From positions 1,850,929 to 1,914,928 of the forward strand of contig NZ_MKZS01000001.1 in assembly GCF_001942495.1 (NCBI RefSeq): 64,000 nt of DNA. The letters are read 5' to 3'. The DNA is from Moorena bouillonii PNG. GTDB taxonomy: Bacteria; Cyanobacteriota; Cyanobacteriia; Cyanobacteriales; Coleofasciculaceae. Shown in pieces: positions 8,004-15,608 of the stretch; position 1 is the stretch's first letter, and each line of letters opens with the position of its first letter. The notes under the pieces are model-generated. The model did not search any database and was not told the DNA's origin. It worked only from the letters and a program-made list of their open reading frames with translations. The translations under genes were made by a program, and so were the position numbers.

Positions 8004-9745
8004 CCTATCCCGGAAAGGAACGGTTCTGGATGTCCCTGTTCAGGAATACAATCGATTTCGATCTGGAATGTCCCTTCAAATCCAGTGTCTTGCACTTTAA
8101 ATTCCCAGGCACCATCCACTTCTTTCATCTTATCAGCGGGATTGGCGGTAAAATCTGGCTGAGCAAATTTTTCATCGGTATGGAGGTAGAGTTCTATGGG
8201 TGTCTTGGCAATCAGAACCCGGATATAGTATTGTTTGCGGAATATGACATTGTCAGAGAAACCAAGACCTAACAAATCCCGTTCACCGACGTAAAAGTCC
8301 AGCCGTAAGACCATGTCTTTCTCTTGTGCTGGGATGCTCTCATCCTCTAGAATTGATATGGTATTCAGGTAGCCTTCCCAGATCAGATTTTTGCCATCTG
8401 CCCAAGGAAATGCTGGGTTTTCGTCGGTCAAATCCTCTTTAATAAACGGACCATAGCAGTTTTCCGCAGCCTCACTCTGGTGGAACAGTTCAAAATCCAC
8501 CAGACGGGGTTTAATGGATACTCCCAGAAAGAACTCACTTTTGCCAAACCAATCCTTACCCCGAGTGATTTGGCCGTTGACAAAACGTAAACGCGATCGC
8601 ACATTCCCAAACAAAAAGCGCGTTGCTACTTCAAATGCTTCCCGGGAAGTAATCACGGAGTCGAAACCACCGTGGGATTTGTGGATAAAGGTACGGGGTG
8701 CCCCAGGAATTTGGGCAGAGAATTGCTTAACTAAGCCATCACTACGGTTATAGTTAGAACCAAACTCATATCTCGGGGAGAAAACGCGGTTGAGAAAGGA
8801 GGCTTGTCGAAAATTGTAAGACTTATAGTTGGTGCCAACAATAGTTAAAAGTCGTTCTAAGGGAAAGTGTTTCTCAAAATTTTGGAACGAATAGGGGTTG
8901 TTGAGCTTACTTTGATTTTTGAGATTAAAGCGCTCTAATTCTTCTTGAGCACCTAGTTCTCCCCCAAACCCCAGCCAATCTTCTAAAATTTGGAAGGTAA
9001 TGCCTTGGTGAGGAGTGCCCAAAGTGATAATTTTATTGATGTAGTCTTCAGCCTTAAGACCAAGGCTGGGATAGGTGACTTGAACTGCTTCACGAGCGAT
9101 TAATCCACCCATAGAATGGGCGATGATGTTAACCTTAGGTTTAACACCTGCTTGATTTGCGGTTAGTTCACGAATTAAGTAGATCAGACGCACCAATGCA
9201 TTACCATAGGTGTCAAATTTACGCTCTTTTAGATCATAGTAGCGAAATACCCAAATGGAGCGCCAAGGATCTTTGATAGACTCCAAAAAGTATTCTGACA
9301 TCTCTGGGTTTATGACTACTTTATCCCCTGAAAAATATCTTTTTTGTTCAGTTTTGTCTGGATAGTTTAGAGTATAGGTTTCTTCTTTTAGGCGCTTAAA
9401 TTTCTCGAAAATACCATTATCCTTTAACCACTGGAGTGATGATGGCAGGGGTTTGCCATCCTGGAGCATTTTCTGCAAAGAGTTTAGTTTCCGAGGCAGG
9501 GCTGGTTCATCTTCAATCTCCCGACTACTAAAGGTCACGACGTTAGTGGCATCCTGGTATTGCCAGTCTGACTTGAGAAAACTCAGGATTAATCCTTCAT
9601 AAATCTCATTTGTTCCCTTTTTGTGTTCATAGACGGTGCCTTGGTTAAAGCCCTGATAGGTTAAGCGCTGTTCCTCTTGAATATTGAGACCGCCAAACCC
9701 ACGAATTAGGATAATTGGTAAAGGAGTACGGGTAGGTACAGACAT
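8000..9745 (-). CDS. Alpha/beta-hydrolase, lipase/PGAP1-like
   Basis: This ~581-residue alpha/beta hydrolase has an N-terminal oxyanion-hole segment (IRGFGG near 17-22), the nucleophile elbow A-H-S-M-G-G (serine about 213) and likely acid and base residues at about D338 (RSDG) and H360 (KSHGG). The first ~370 residues are the catalytic part; the last ~200 are beta-rich and resemble no domain I can name. The order fits a lipase or esterase acting on a large or lipid substrate, but specificity is unknown. There is no signal peptide. An AGGAG motif touches the upstream ATG at 9751 and sits at the usual distance from the second ATG, so the start at 9745 is preferred. Confidence 0.78.
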   Translation of the reverse strand: MSVPTRTPLPIILIRGFGGLNIQEEQRLTYQGFNQGTVYEHKKGTNEIYEGLILSFLKSDWQYQDATNVVTFSSREIEDEPALPRKLNSLQKMLQDGKPLPSSLQWLKDNGIFEKFKRLKEETYTLNYPDKTEQKRYFSGDKVVINPEMSEYFLESIKDPWRSIWVFRYYDLKERKFDTYGNALVRLIYLIRELTANQAGVKPKVNIIAHSMGGLIAREAVQVTYPSLGLKAEDYINKIITLGTPHQGITFQILEDWLGFGGELGAQEELERFNLKNQSKLNNPYSFQNFEKHFPLERLLTIVGTNYKSYNFRQASFLNRVFSPRYEFGSNYNRSDGLVKQFSAQIPGAPRTFIHKSHGGFDSVITSREAFEVATRFLFGNVRSRLRFVNGQITRGKDWFGKSEFFLGVSIKPRLVDFELFHQSEAAENCYGPFIKEDLTDENPAFPWADGKNLIWEGYLNTISILEDESIPAQEKDMVLRLDFYVGERDLLGLGFSDNVIFRKQYYIRVLIAKTPIELYLHTDEKFAQPDFTANPADKMKEVDGAWEFKVQDTGFEGTFQIEIDCIPEQGHPEPFLSGIG

Positions 9746-10120
9746 TGTCATCTCCTATGACATCTGAAATGTTAATTCATCGATCTTAGCTGCTGATTTA
9801 TCTATAGACCATCAGTGTTTTTCGTCAATTAAAAATTAATAATTTAAAATCACCTCAGTTCGACATAACCAACTATCCTCCGATTCAGGAGCTTCCAGTC
9901 AGGAGCTTCGAGTCAGACTAATTAATTTTTAAGTAAGTTTGAGGATAAATTGGTTTATGTATCCACTGCTTAGCCTTTCAATCAACAGGTAGGACAAAGT
10001 CAATTATTTACTGATGGACATTAAAATAGAGTAAAAAAAATATCATAAACTACTTGTGATAATAGTTGTGATTACATTAGCATCGGTCAAGAATAAATTT
10101 TTACACTAGTTGTTCTAGCT

Positions 10121-10234
10121 ATGAAACAACTGAAAAAAATCTTGATTGTGCTCTGTATACTTTGCCTGTCTGTGTTTTATGGTGATTATGCCTATGCCCA
10201 CGCTCGCCATCCCAGGTTGTCAAGACGCATATAG
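10121..10234 (+). CDS. Small secreted peptide or truncated gene start
   Basis: This 37-codon ORF begins MKQLKKILIVLCILCL and ends in RHPRLSRRI. It has a textbook signal peptide: a KK-positive start, a hydrophobic core of about 14 residues, and an AYA-like cleavage site around residue 26. Only about 11 residues would remain after cleavage. There is no clear ribosome-binding site. It may be a genuine secreted micropeptide, but more likely it is the 5' end of a lost secreted-protein gene, because repeat and IS debris begins immediately after it. Confidence 0.35.
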   Translation: MKQLKKILIVLCILCLSVFYGDYAYAHARHPRLSRRI

Positions 10235-10320
10235 CGCTACCCGCAAGGCAAGAGGAATCCCCCCTAACCACCCTTAGTAAGCAGGGCGGGCATGCATGCT
10301 AAAGTTGACTACAAAAACTT

Positions 10321-10370
10321 AGGTGCGCTTTCCGCATTAAGAATTAAATTCGCCACGAGTGGCACCTGAT
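10321..10370. repeat. ~50-bp AGGTGCG repeat module, copy 1
   Basis: The module starts AGGTGCGCTTTCCGC, contains AAATTCGCCACGAG and ends in a GCACCT that mirrors the start. Closely similar copies lie at about 14352-14401, 55702-55749 and (inverted) 58607-58652. The other three sit inside TATAGC-ended MITEs; this one interrupts the transposase remnant next to it. Confidence 0.8.
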
Positions 10371-10446
10371 GTTGTTTGCGGCAGGCCATGGCTGGGTCAG
10401 GGTCGTAATTAGAGGTGAAACGCACCCGATAAATAAGTTTACTGCC
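10360..10446 (-). pseudogene. IS4-family transposase C-terminal remnant
   Basis: Read on the minus strand, this stretch encodes RFTSNYDPDPAMACRKQHQ preceded by GSKLIYRV. That matches the C-terminus of the IS4 transposase at 41.7-41.85 kb in this window (SFTSNRDPDPVMASRKQHE). Nothing upstream of it aligns, and its 3' end is cut by the AGGTGCG module. It is therefore a decayed fragment of an older insertion of a related IS. Confidence 0.75.
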
Positions 10447-10605
10447 ATTGGCTTTGGCAGATTTTCGGTCAATGAACCAACCCAAAACCACTCGCGCTTT
10501 ACATCAAGAGAATGAATACTATCCAATTTAAATGCGCAACAGCTAATAACAATGCCGTAGATGATAGAATTAAATAAATGAAAATAAGGATGAAAAACAT
10601 CCAAA

Positions 10606-10807
10606 ATGGCAAAAGACGTTTTCCATCAACAGGTTAAAAATGCTTTGATCAAAGACGGATGGAATATCACTCACGATCCTCTCACGATTCGGATTGGCGA
10701 GGCAGTCAAATTACAAATTGATTTAGCGACAGAAATCGAGACGTTACCAAGTCAAGTTGATGATTTATGATCCGAAATTGGAGGAGATTAAGCAATGGAT
10801 AAAATAG
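10606..10807 (+). pseudogene. xisH: xisH remnant, internally deleted
   Basis: The frame opens with MAKDVFHQQVKNALIKDGW and continues to an IRIG/IDLA segment, the N-terminus of XisH, an endonuclease-fold fdxN-element excision-control protein normally about 138 residues long. After ~54 codons it stops at TGA. The last residues of XisH (IYDPKLEEIKQW) are found in the next frame, running through to a stop at 10805-10807. The middle of the protein, including the core IAVEIKSF-type motif, is missing. An internal deletion with a frame change explains this. The 3' end still overlaps the start of xisI, as in intact xisH-xisI pairs. Confidence 0.85.
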
Positions 10808-11136
10808 AGCAATATCGGCAATTTATAAAGCATATTTTAACTGAACACTCCCAAATAGCAACCCCTACTGATAGGGATACGGTCAAAGCCGAGCTAATAT
10901 TTGATAGGGAACACGACCATTATCAATTGGCTTATGTGGGTTGGCAAGGAGATAAGCGGGTATTTGGTCCTGTGATGCACTTTGATATTATTGATGGCAA
11001 AATCTGGATTCAATATAATGGGACTGAAGACTCGGTTGCTGAGAGGTTGGTGGAAATGGGTGTGCCCACTTCTGATATCGTTTTAGGTTTTCATTCCGCT
11101 TTTAAGCGCCAATTTACCCGTTATGCAGTTGGTTAA
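10795..11136 (+). CDS. xisI: XisI family protein
   Basis: This 113-residue protein matches XisI, named for excision of the fdxN element during heterocyst formation in Anabaena. It starts MDKIEQYRQFIKHIL and carries the family motifs HYQLAYVGWQGDKR, KIWIQYNGTED and GVPTSDIVLGFH. Many cyanobacteria carry multiple xisH-xisI pairs without an fdxN element, so the real role of most copies is unknown. Here the partner xisH just upstream is destroyed, leaving xisI intact but probably orphaned. A GGAGGAGATTAAG ribosome-binding region precedes the ATG at 10795. Confidence 0.92.
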   Translation: MDKIEQYRQFIKHILTEHSQIATPTDRDTVKAELIFDREHDHYQLAYVGWQGDKRVFGPVMHFDIIDGKIWIQYNGTEDSVAERLVEMGVPTSDIVLGFHSAFKRQFTRYAVG

Positions 11137-11595
11137 AACTTTGATACCCTATATACCGGTTTGCGACTTTATTACGTGCAAGGGCTGCTCCTGGTTGACT
11201 GACAAAAGTTTACAGACAGCGACTGAAAATCTGGCAACATTAGTCAAAACTGACTCTGCTGTGATGTATACAAAGGGCTGGCCCTTACTGCTTTGTTTAC
11301 CAGCTTGGAACAGTCTTGTCCAGCCAGCTAAAATTGGAAATACGAAGTTTACACTCAGCCATAACTGCCTGTACCGGTGCCACCAAAGGGAATTTCCCCC
11401 ATCAGCGACTTCATCAAGACAATGGTAAAAAATGTATAGCGGTTTCTAGCCTAATGAGGTACACAGGATTTTTTATCTCTTGCCTCTTGCCTCTTGCCTC
11501 TTTTTTGTTCCGGTGATCCGCTGTTCCCTATTCCCTGGGCATAGCGCTATAACAAACAACCTTTAACCAACCTTAAAAACTAAAAAATAGTTCCC
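11137..11595. other. Region between xisI and the reverse transcriptase
   Basis: No protein gene is convincing here. At 11191-11208 is a sequence differing at one position from an IS4 terminal repeat (compare 41887-41904). At 11266-11296 is a possible hairpin (ACAAAG ... CTTTGT enclosing GGGC/GCCC). Near 11385-11420 is a GGGAATTTCCCCC module, and 11435-11551 is a MITE. If the RT at 11596 is a retron RT, its msr-msd RNA would be expected in this interval; I could not identify convincing a1/a2 arms. Confidence 0.5.
11435..11551. mobile_element. TATAGC-ended MITE, copy 1 (117 bp)
   Basis: The element starts TATAGCGGTTTCTAG, followed by a TGAGGTACACAGG segment, CTTGCCT heptamers and TTCCCTA units, and ends in GCTATA. 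Ends and internal modules match the copies at 14331, 42347, 55646 and 58554. It lies only 44 bp upstream of the RT start codon. Confidence 0.65.
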
Positions 11596-13008
11596 ATGTC
11601 AGACCAACCCCGTACCCGTCAGGAACTCTACGATCGCATCCGCGAAATAGGTAAAGAAGAATTCGTCCTCGAAGAAATGATTCGCTACGGATTTTGGCCA
11701 GCAGAAGGTGAGATGCCAGAAGATCCAGCGGATGAAATTCGACGGCGGGGAGAACTCCAGCGAGAACTAGCCCAACTGCGCCAAGAAAGTCAGAAACTAC
11801 AAAATGAACAAGCAGTCCGTAAGCGGTTGTTAAAAGAACGGTTAGCCCAGTCTAGGCTTAAGCGTCAGGAAACCAAAGAAAGACGGGAACAACAACGGCT
11901 CGAACGTGCCCAAGCGTGGGCTATACGCCAGCAAAAGGAAATACTCTATCTCGGTGAGCAAGTATCCCCAGGTCTAAACCATACCGAAAGCGATCGCATA
12001 CGATTACAAACCTATAAATTACCCCTGCTTAGCACAGCCCAAGACATTGCTCAAGCCATGGGGATTGCCCTAGGACAGCTACGCTTTCTCGCATTTAATC
12101 GCAAAACCGCCACCATATCTCACTACATTCGTTTCAAGATTCCCAAAAAAACCGGTGGAGAGCGATTAATTTCCGCACCCAAACCAAAACTAAAACAAGC
12201 ACAACACTGGATTCTCAGCAACATACTAGAAAAACTAGAACTAGACAATGCCGCTCACGGCTTTCGACGCGATCGCTCCATAGTAACCAACGCCCAGCCT
12301 CATGTTGGTGCTGATGTCATTATCAACATTGACCTAAAAAATTTCTTCCCATCCATTTCCTACCCACGAGTCAAAGGACTTTTCCGGTCATTCGGTTATT
12401 CAGAAGCAGCAGCAACAGTATTTGGATTACTATGTACAGAAGCCGACATTGAAGAAGTCGAACTAGATAGCAAAACCTACTACGTAGCCACAAGCGATCG
12501 CCACCTCCCCCAAGGGTCCCCCGCTTCACCAGCCATTACCAACATATTGTGCCGTCGTTTAGACCACCGACTAACCACAGTAGCCACAGACTTAGGCTTT
12601 ATTTACACCCGCTATGCCGATGACCTTACCTTCTCCGCCTCTGGTGAGAGCCTCCGCTTTATCGGTAAACTCCTAAAACGCACCAGCTCCGTAGTAGCTC
12701 ACGAAGGGTTTACTATAAATCAACAAAAGACCCGAATCCTACGCAAATCCCAACAGCAAGAAGTAACAGGAATTGTAGTCAACCACCATCTCAATATTTC
12801 CAGAAAACAATTAAAACGCTTCCGTGCTACCCTCTATCAAATCGAAAAAGACGGTCCAGACAGCAAACACTGGGGAAACTCCAGTAATGTAATCGCAGCC
12901 ATTCAAGGCTACGCCAACTTCATCGCCATGGTAAATCCCGAAAAAGCAGCCCCGTTTCAAGCACAAATCCAACGCATCAAAGACAAATGGTTATCTAATC
13001 AGCATTAG
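11596..13008 (+). CDS. Retron-type reverse transcriptase with N-terminal coiled coil
   Basis: This 470-residue protein is an RNA-directed DNA polymerase. RT motifs are in order: template-grip RFKIPKKTGGERLISAP (180-195), first catalytic aspartate D246 (INIDLKNFFPSI), QGSPASP (306-312), and the YADD box with the other two aspartates (340-343). Two retron hallmarks are present: N-A-Q-P-H (232-236, the NAxxH of region X) and V-T-G (390-392, region Y). Residues 1-120 form a highly charged coiled coil absent from the shortest retron RTs, so the protein is longer than the usual 300-400 residues. No maturase or endonuclease domain follows, arguing against a group II intron. Retrons act in phage defence with an RNA and an effector; neither is proven here. 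Confidence 0.85.
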   Translation: MSDQPRTRQELYDRIREIGKEEFVLEEMIRYGFWPAEGEMPEDPADEIRRRGELQRELAQLRQESQKLQNEQAVRKRLLKERLAQSRLKRQETKERREQQRLERAQAWAIRQQKEILYLGEQVSPGLNHTESDRIRLQTYKLPLLSTAQDIAQAMGIALGQLRFLAFNRKTATISHYIRFKIPKKTGGERLISAPKPKLKQAQHWILSNILEKLELDNAAHGFRRDRSIVTNAQPHVGADVIINIDLKNFFPSISYPRVKGLFRSFGYSEAAATVFGLLCTEADIEEVELDSKTYYVATSDRHLPQGSPASPAITNILCRRLDHRLTTVATDLGFIYTRYADDLTFSASGESLRFIGKLLKRTSSVVAHEGFTINQQKTRILRKSQQQEVTGIVVNHHLNISRKQLKRFRATLYQIEKDGPDSKHWGNSSNVIAAIQGYANFIAMVNPEKAAPFQAQIQRIKDKWLSNQH

Positions 13009-13026
13009 GTCTCAGCTTACTTATTT

Positions 13027-13205
13027 TTGAATTAAGAATTAAGAATTAAGAATTAAGAATTAAGAATTAAGAATTGGGAATTAAGAATTAAGAATTGGGA
13101 ATTAAGAATTAAGAATTAAGAATTAAGAATTGGGAATTGGGAATTGGGAATTGGGAATTAAGAATTAAGAATTAAGAATTAAGAATTAAGAATTGGGAAT
13201 TTAGA
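13027..13205. repeat. Heptanucleotide tract GAATTAA/GAATTGG
   Basis: About 25 head-to-tail 7-bp units alternate between GAATTAA and GAATTGG, starting about 20 bp after the RT stop codon. The exact 7-bp period is that of the short tandemly repeated repetitive (STRR) sequences of cyanobacteria. No ORF of note is present. Confidence 0.9.
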
Positions 13206-13209
13206 ATTA

Positions 13210-13441
13210 TGCCTTCTACATTCTACATTCTACATTCTACATTCTACATTCTACATTCTACATTCTACATTCTACCTTCTACCTTCTACATTCTACATTC
13301 TACATTCTACATTCTACCTTCTACCTTCTACCTTCTACCTTCTACATTCTACCTTCTACATTCTACATTCTACATTCTACATTCTACATTCTTAATTCTG
13401 CATTCTGCATTCTTCATTCTGCATTCTTCATTCTTCATTCT
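13210..13441. repeat. Heptanucleotide tract ATTCTAC/CTTCTAC/ATTCTGC
   Basis: About 33 units of 7 bp, pyrimidine-rich on this strand, change gradually from ATTCTAC to ATTCTGC and ATTCTTC. The reverse complement shares AGAAT with the preceding GAATTAA tract in every unit, so the two tracts could pair over ~180 bp with about 5 of 7 positions matched. A periodic open frame across the tract (repeat STFYILH) is a by-product of 21-bp periodicity. Confidence 0.9.
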
Positions 13442-13477
13442 GACAGACAACCTTAAACCCAAAAAACCTTAAAATAA

Positions 13478-14194
13478 CTACCGCTTACCTCGTAAATTTA
13501 TCACCTCCTTATGTACACTCATACCAATCTGAAGAGACTGATTAAGTAAGCGACCATATTCACCAGTTTCGTCACTCAGCTCAAAAGCCATCAAAGTAGC
13601 CAAATTATCATCAAGATTGCTTAAAACTACCTGACGGCTGTCAATTAAATTATTATGACTTCTGATTAAATTTTCCACTTGTAAAGCATTCACTAAACTT
13701 TGTTTAGTAATAGCTAGAGATTCAATAACTTTTCTCCGGCTTTCAGAGTGCTTGAACTCAGTAATTGAGCCCTCAATTGCCTCTATTCGTTCAGCTAAAT
13801 CAATCGCTTTAATCACACCATTATAGTTATCAACCTGATCCATTAACCTAACCAAAGACTTAATTCGCTTTCCTTGTTTATAAAGATATACATTACCAAT
13901 CACTATCCCTGAAACAAACAATCCCACCAGTATAGTAAATAGCCCAGTTATCCCAGCCTGGTCTTCAGGCAAATTGCCTGAATTTTTCATAAAAATCAGG
14001 ATTGGAGGCAAAAATAAAATTAAACTCAGACCCAATATAAATATCTCAGTTAACAGAATCGATAACATATTCTTAGGCTTCTTAAATATAAACCCCCGAC
14101 AAAAATCAATAGCCACCAGCTTAGCAAAATTCAGATCTACCAGGTTTCTGATATCCTCTGACGTAATCTCTAAATTACCTAAATTTGATGACAT
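13478..14194 (-). CDS. Two-helix membrane protein of unknown function
   Basis: This 238-residue protein has a soluble N-terminus (~1-44), two transmembrane helices (about 45-70 and 80-104) and a long C-terminal cytoplasmic helical part (~105-238) rich in I, L, E and K that should form a coiled coil. It has no signal peptide and no recognised catalytic motif. It lies convergent to the reverse transcriptase, just beyond the heptamer tracts. Some retrons use two-transmembrane effectors, but here the strand is opposite and the link is only proximity. The family is not recognised. Confidence 0.65.
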   Translation of the reverse strand: MSSNLGNLEITSEDIRNLVDLNFAKLVAIDFCRGFIFKKPKNMLSILLTEIFILGLSLILFLPPILIFMKNSGNLPEDQAGITGLFTILVGLFVSGIVIGNVYLYKQGKRIKSLVRLMDQVDNYNGVIKAIDLAERIEAIEGSITEFKHSESRRKVIESLAITKQSLVNALQVENLIRSHNNLIDSRQVVLSNLDDNLATLMAFELSDETGEYGRLLNQSLQIGMSVHKEVINLRGKR

Positions 14195-14330
14195 ATCATC
14201 TCGCTCCTGTTAACCATTTTATGATATCTTGTACCAATCCCAATCATCCACCAATAGTTAAAACCACACTGCGAATAAATCAAGTATTATTAACAGCATC
14301 TCACCCAAACAATCCCATCCGTTATCGATA

Positions 14331-14528
14331 TACAGCGTTTTTAATAACTATGAGGTGCGCTTTCCGCATCTAATTATTAAATTCGCCACGAGTCGCACCT
14401 GAGATACACATAATTTTTCCCTGTTCCCTATTCCCTATTCCCTATTCCCTATTCCCTGCTCCCTATTCCCTGCTCCCTGCTCCCTAAAAGCCATAAATTT
14501 GTACCTGACCGACTTGAAAACTGCTGTA
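14331..14528. mobile_element. TATAGC-type MITE, copy 2 (~198 bp)
   Basis: The ends read TACAGCGTTTTTAAT and AAAACTGCTGTA and are imperfectly inverted. Internally there is an AGGTGCG module (14352-14401), then TTCCCTA/TGCTCCC heptamers (about 14417-14485). The layout matches the copy at 55646-55875 closely, showing that the heptamer tract and the AGGTGCG module travel inside the element. Confidence 0.7.
14417..14485. repeat. TTCCCTA/TGCTCCC heptamer tract
   Basis: About ten 7-bp units (TTCCCTA, GCTCCCT and variants) inside the MITE at 14331-14528. Similar tracts lie inside MITE copies at 42395-42430, 55790-55835 and 58564-58598. Confidence 0.8.
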
Positions 14529-14533
14529 ATAAA

Positions 14534-14553
14534 TAGCGCTGCGCGCAGCGCTA
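14534..14553. repeat. Perfect 20-bp palindrome
   Basis: TAGCGCTGCGCGCAGCGCTA reads the same on both strands. It lies just outside the right end of the MITE and could be a separate small palindromic repeat or a protein-binding site. The flanking genes give no reason to prefer either. Confidence 0.6.
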
Positions 14554-14599
14554 TACCTGCCACAAGTGTGGCTTCAAAATAGCAAATCAATAGTAAGCC

Positions 14600-15280
14600 T
14601 TAACCCCAACCCAGCATTCTACCAATTAACTGCAACACATGCATATAAAAATTACTCTCTAGCTCGCGAAATAGGGCAAAAGGTTCCCCAGGAGCTCCGA
14701 AGAATGGTCTGAGGGTCCATCCCAATTGGCTACCAACAAATCCATAGAGCACTAACCAAGCTTTAAGAATCCTAGTGCGATATTTGTTTTCTTCAGCTTC
14801 TTGCTCAGTGATCAATCCCATGCATTGGTAAAACACATTGACACCAATTAACCCAGTGATGCCAAATATTACTATATTTAAGAGCTGAAAAAATGTATAA
14901 TCATCAATCGAGAGACGGAAAAAGAGAGTGATAGGAGCAAAGCCAAATAGCATCACACTAATCACAGATGTCGCCGCCAAAAGCAAAGCTAGGTACTGCC
15001 CAAAACTACGTTTAGAGCCTGAGCTAATCTCAAAAAAATATAAAGTCGGTAAACAAATCAACAGCGTTAAAAGGTATAGCGCCGGTAATTTGATAGCTGA
15101 AGAGATAATCTGGAGGGGGCCACTAAACGAGCCGATAATTGCACCATAAATCCCAAAAAATGCCGAGCTAGCAATCAATAAAGAGATAATCTTGATATCA
15201 ATCCTAATCCCTTGGTCAACCTCCTTCAGGAATCTTTGGCGATCGCGCAAAAACTCCATAAGCACAGTAAAGTGGTTCAT
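14600..15280 (-). CDS. Multi-spanning membrane protein, Yip1-like
   Basis: This 226-residue integral membrane protein begins with a short amphipathic start (MNHFTVLMEFLRDRQRF). About five or six hydrophobic segments follow, roughly at 30-52, 60-80, 93-118, 128-150 and 170-190. The spacing and the SSAFFGIYGA...LPALYLLTLLICLP stretch resemble Yip1-domain-like proteins common in cyanobacteria. There is no catalytic motif. A polar C-terminal tail (after about residue 195) carries an amphipathic segment. Function is unknown. It sits on the same strand as the two-helix membrane protein but ~400 bp of repeats separate them, so co-transcription is doubtful. Confidence 0.7.
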   Translation of the reverse strand: MNHFTVLMEFLRDRQRFLKEVDQGIRIDIKIISLLIASSAFFGIYGAIIGSFSGPLQIISSAIKLPALYLLTLLICLPTLYFFEISSGSKRSFGQYLALLLAATSVISVMLFGFAPITLFFRLSIDDYTFFQLLNIVIFGITGLIGVNVFYQCMGLITEQEAEENKYRTRILKAWLVLYGFVGSQLGWTLRPFFGAPGEPFALFRELESNFYMHVLQLIGRMLGWG

Positions 15281-15608
15281 GACCTACTCCTAATTAAAAT
15301 TTAAAGCTACAAGATACAGCCACCTAACACGTTCAGCCACCTAGGATAAAATCTAGTAATATAGCACTAATTTTTACTAGCATTAGTGCTTACCACAATA
15401 ATCGATGGATTTACCATTGCCCATGCCAAATTGCCATTGGCAACTAACTCACTGTTATATATATAATTACTTCACGGGATTTGACCTCCTTTCCGTAAAA
15501 TAAACTGCTAATTAACATGGGATGACCCCATAGGAATCATCAGATTTGGGTCATATACAACTGATTTTGATAACTCAAGGTATCAGCAAATGATTTCCGT
15601 TACAATCC
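15281..15608. other. AT-rich intergenic region
   Basis: No gene is seen. One small hairpin (AGCACTAA at 15363-15370 with TTAGTGCT at 15383-15390) lies upstream of the minus-strand membrane-protein gene and could belong to its promoter region. Confidence 0.5.

Larger units (their letters stand above)
9752..10605. other. Intergenic region with mini-ORF and IS remnant
   Basis: The stretch holds a 37-codon signal-peptide-like ORF (10121-10234), a copy of the ~50-bp AGGTGCG module (10321-10370) and a decayed IS4-family transposase end (10360-10446, minus strand). The rest is AT-rich and shows no gene. Confidence 0.6.
14195..14599. other. Intergenic region with MITE copy and palindrome
   Basis: No gene is seen. 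It holds a MITE (14331-14528) and, immediately after, a perfect 20-bp palindrome (14534-14553). The first ~100 bp should hold the promoter of the two-helix membrane protein. Confidence 0.6.

Noticed and set aside
13027-13441. CRISPR array
   Set aside because: Units are 7 bp with no spacers, unlike the 23-50 bp repeats separated by unique spacers of CRISPR arrays. No cas genes are present.
13209-13472. 87-codon ORF of STFYILH repeats
   Set aside because: It is a by-product of 7-bp repeats read in a 21-bp cycle. There is no ribosome-binding site and no protein-like composition outside the repeat.
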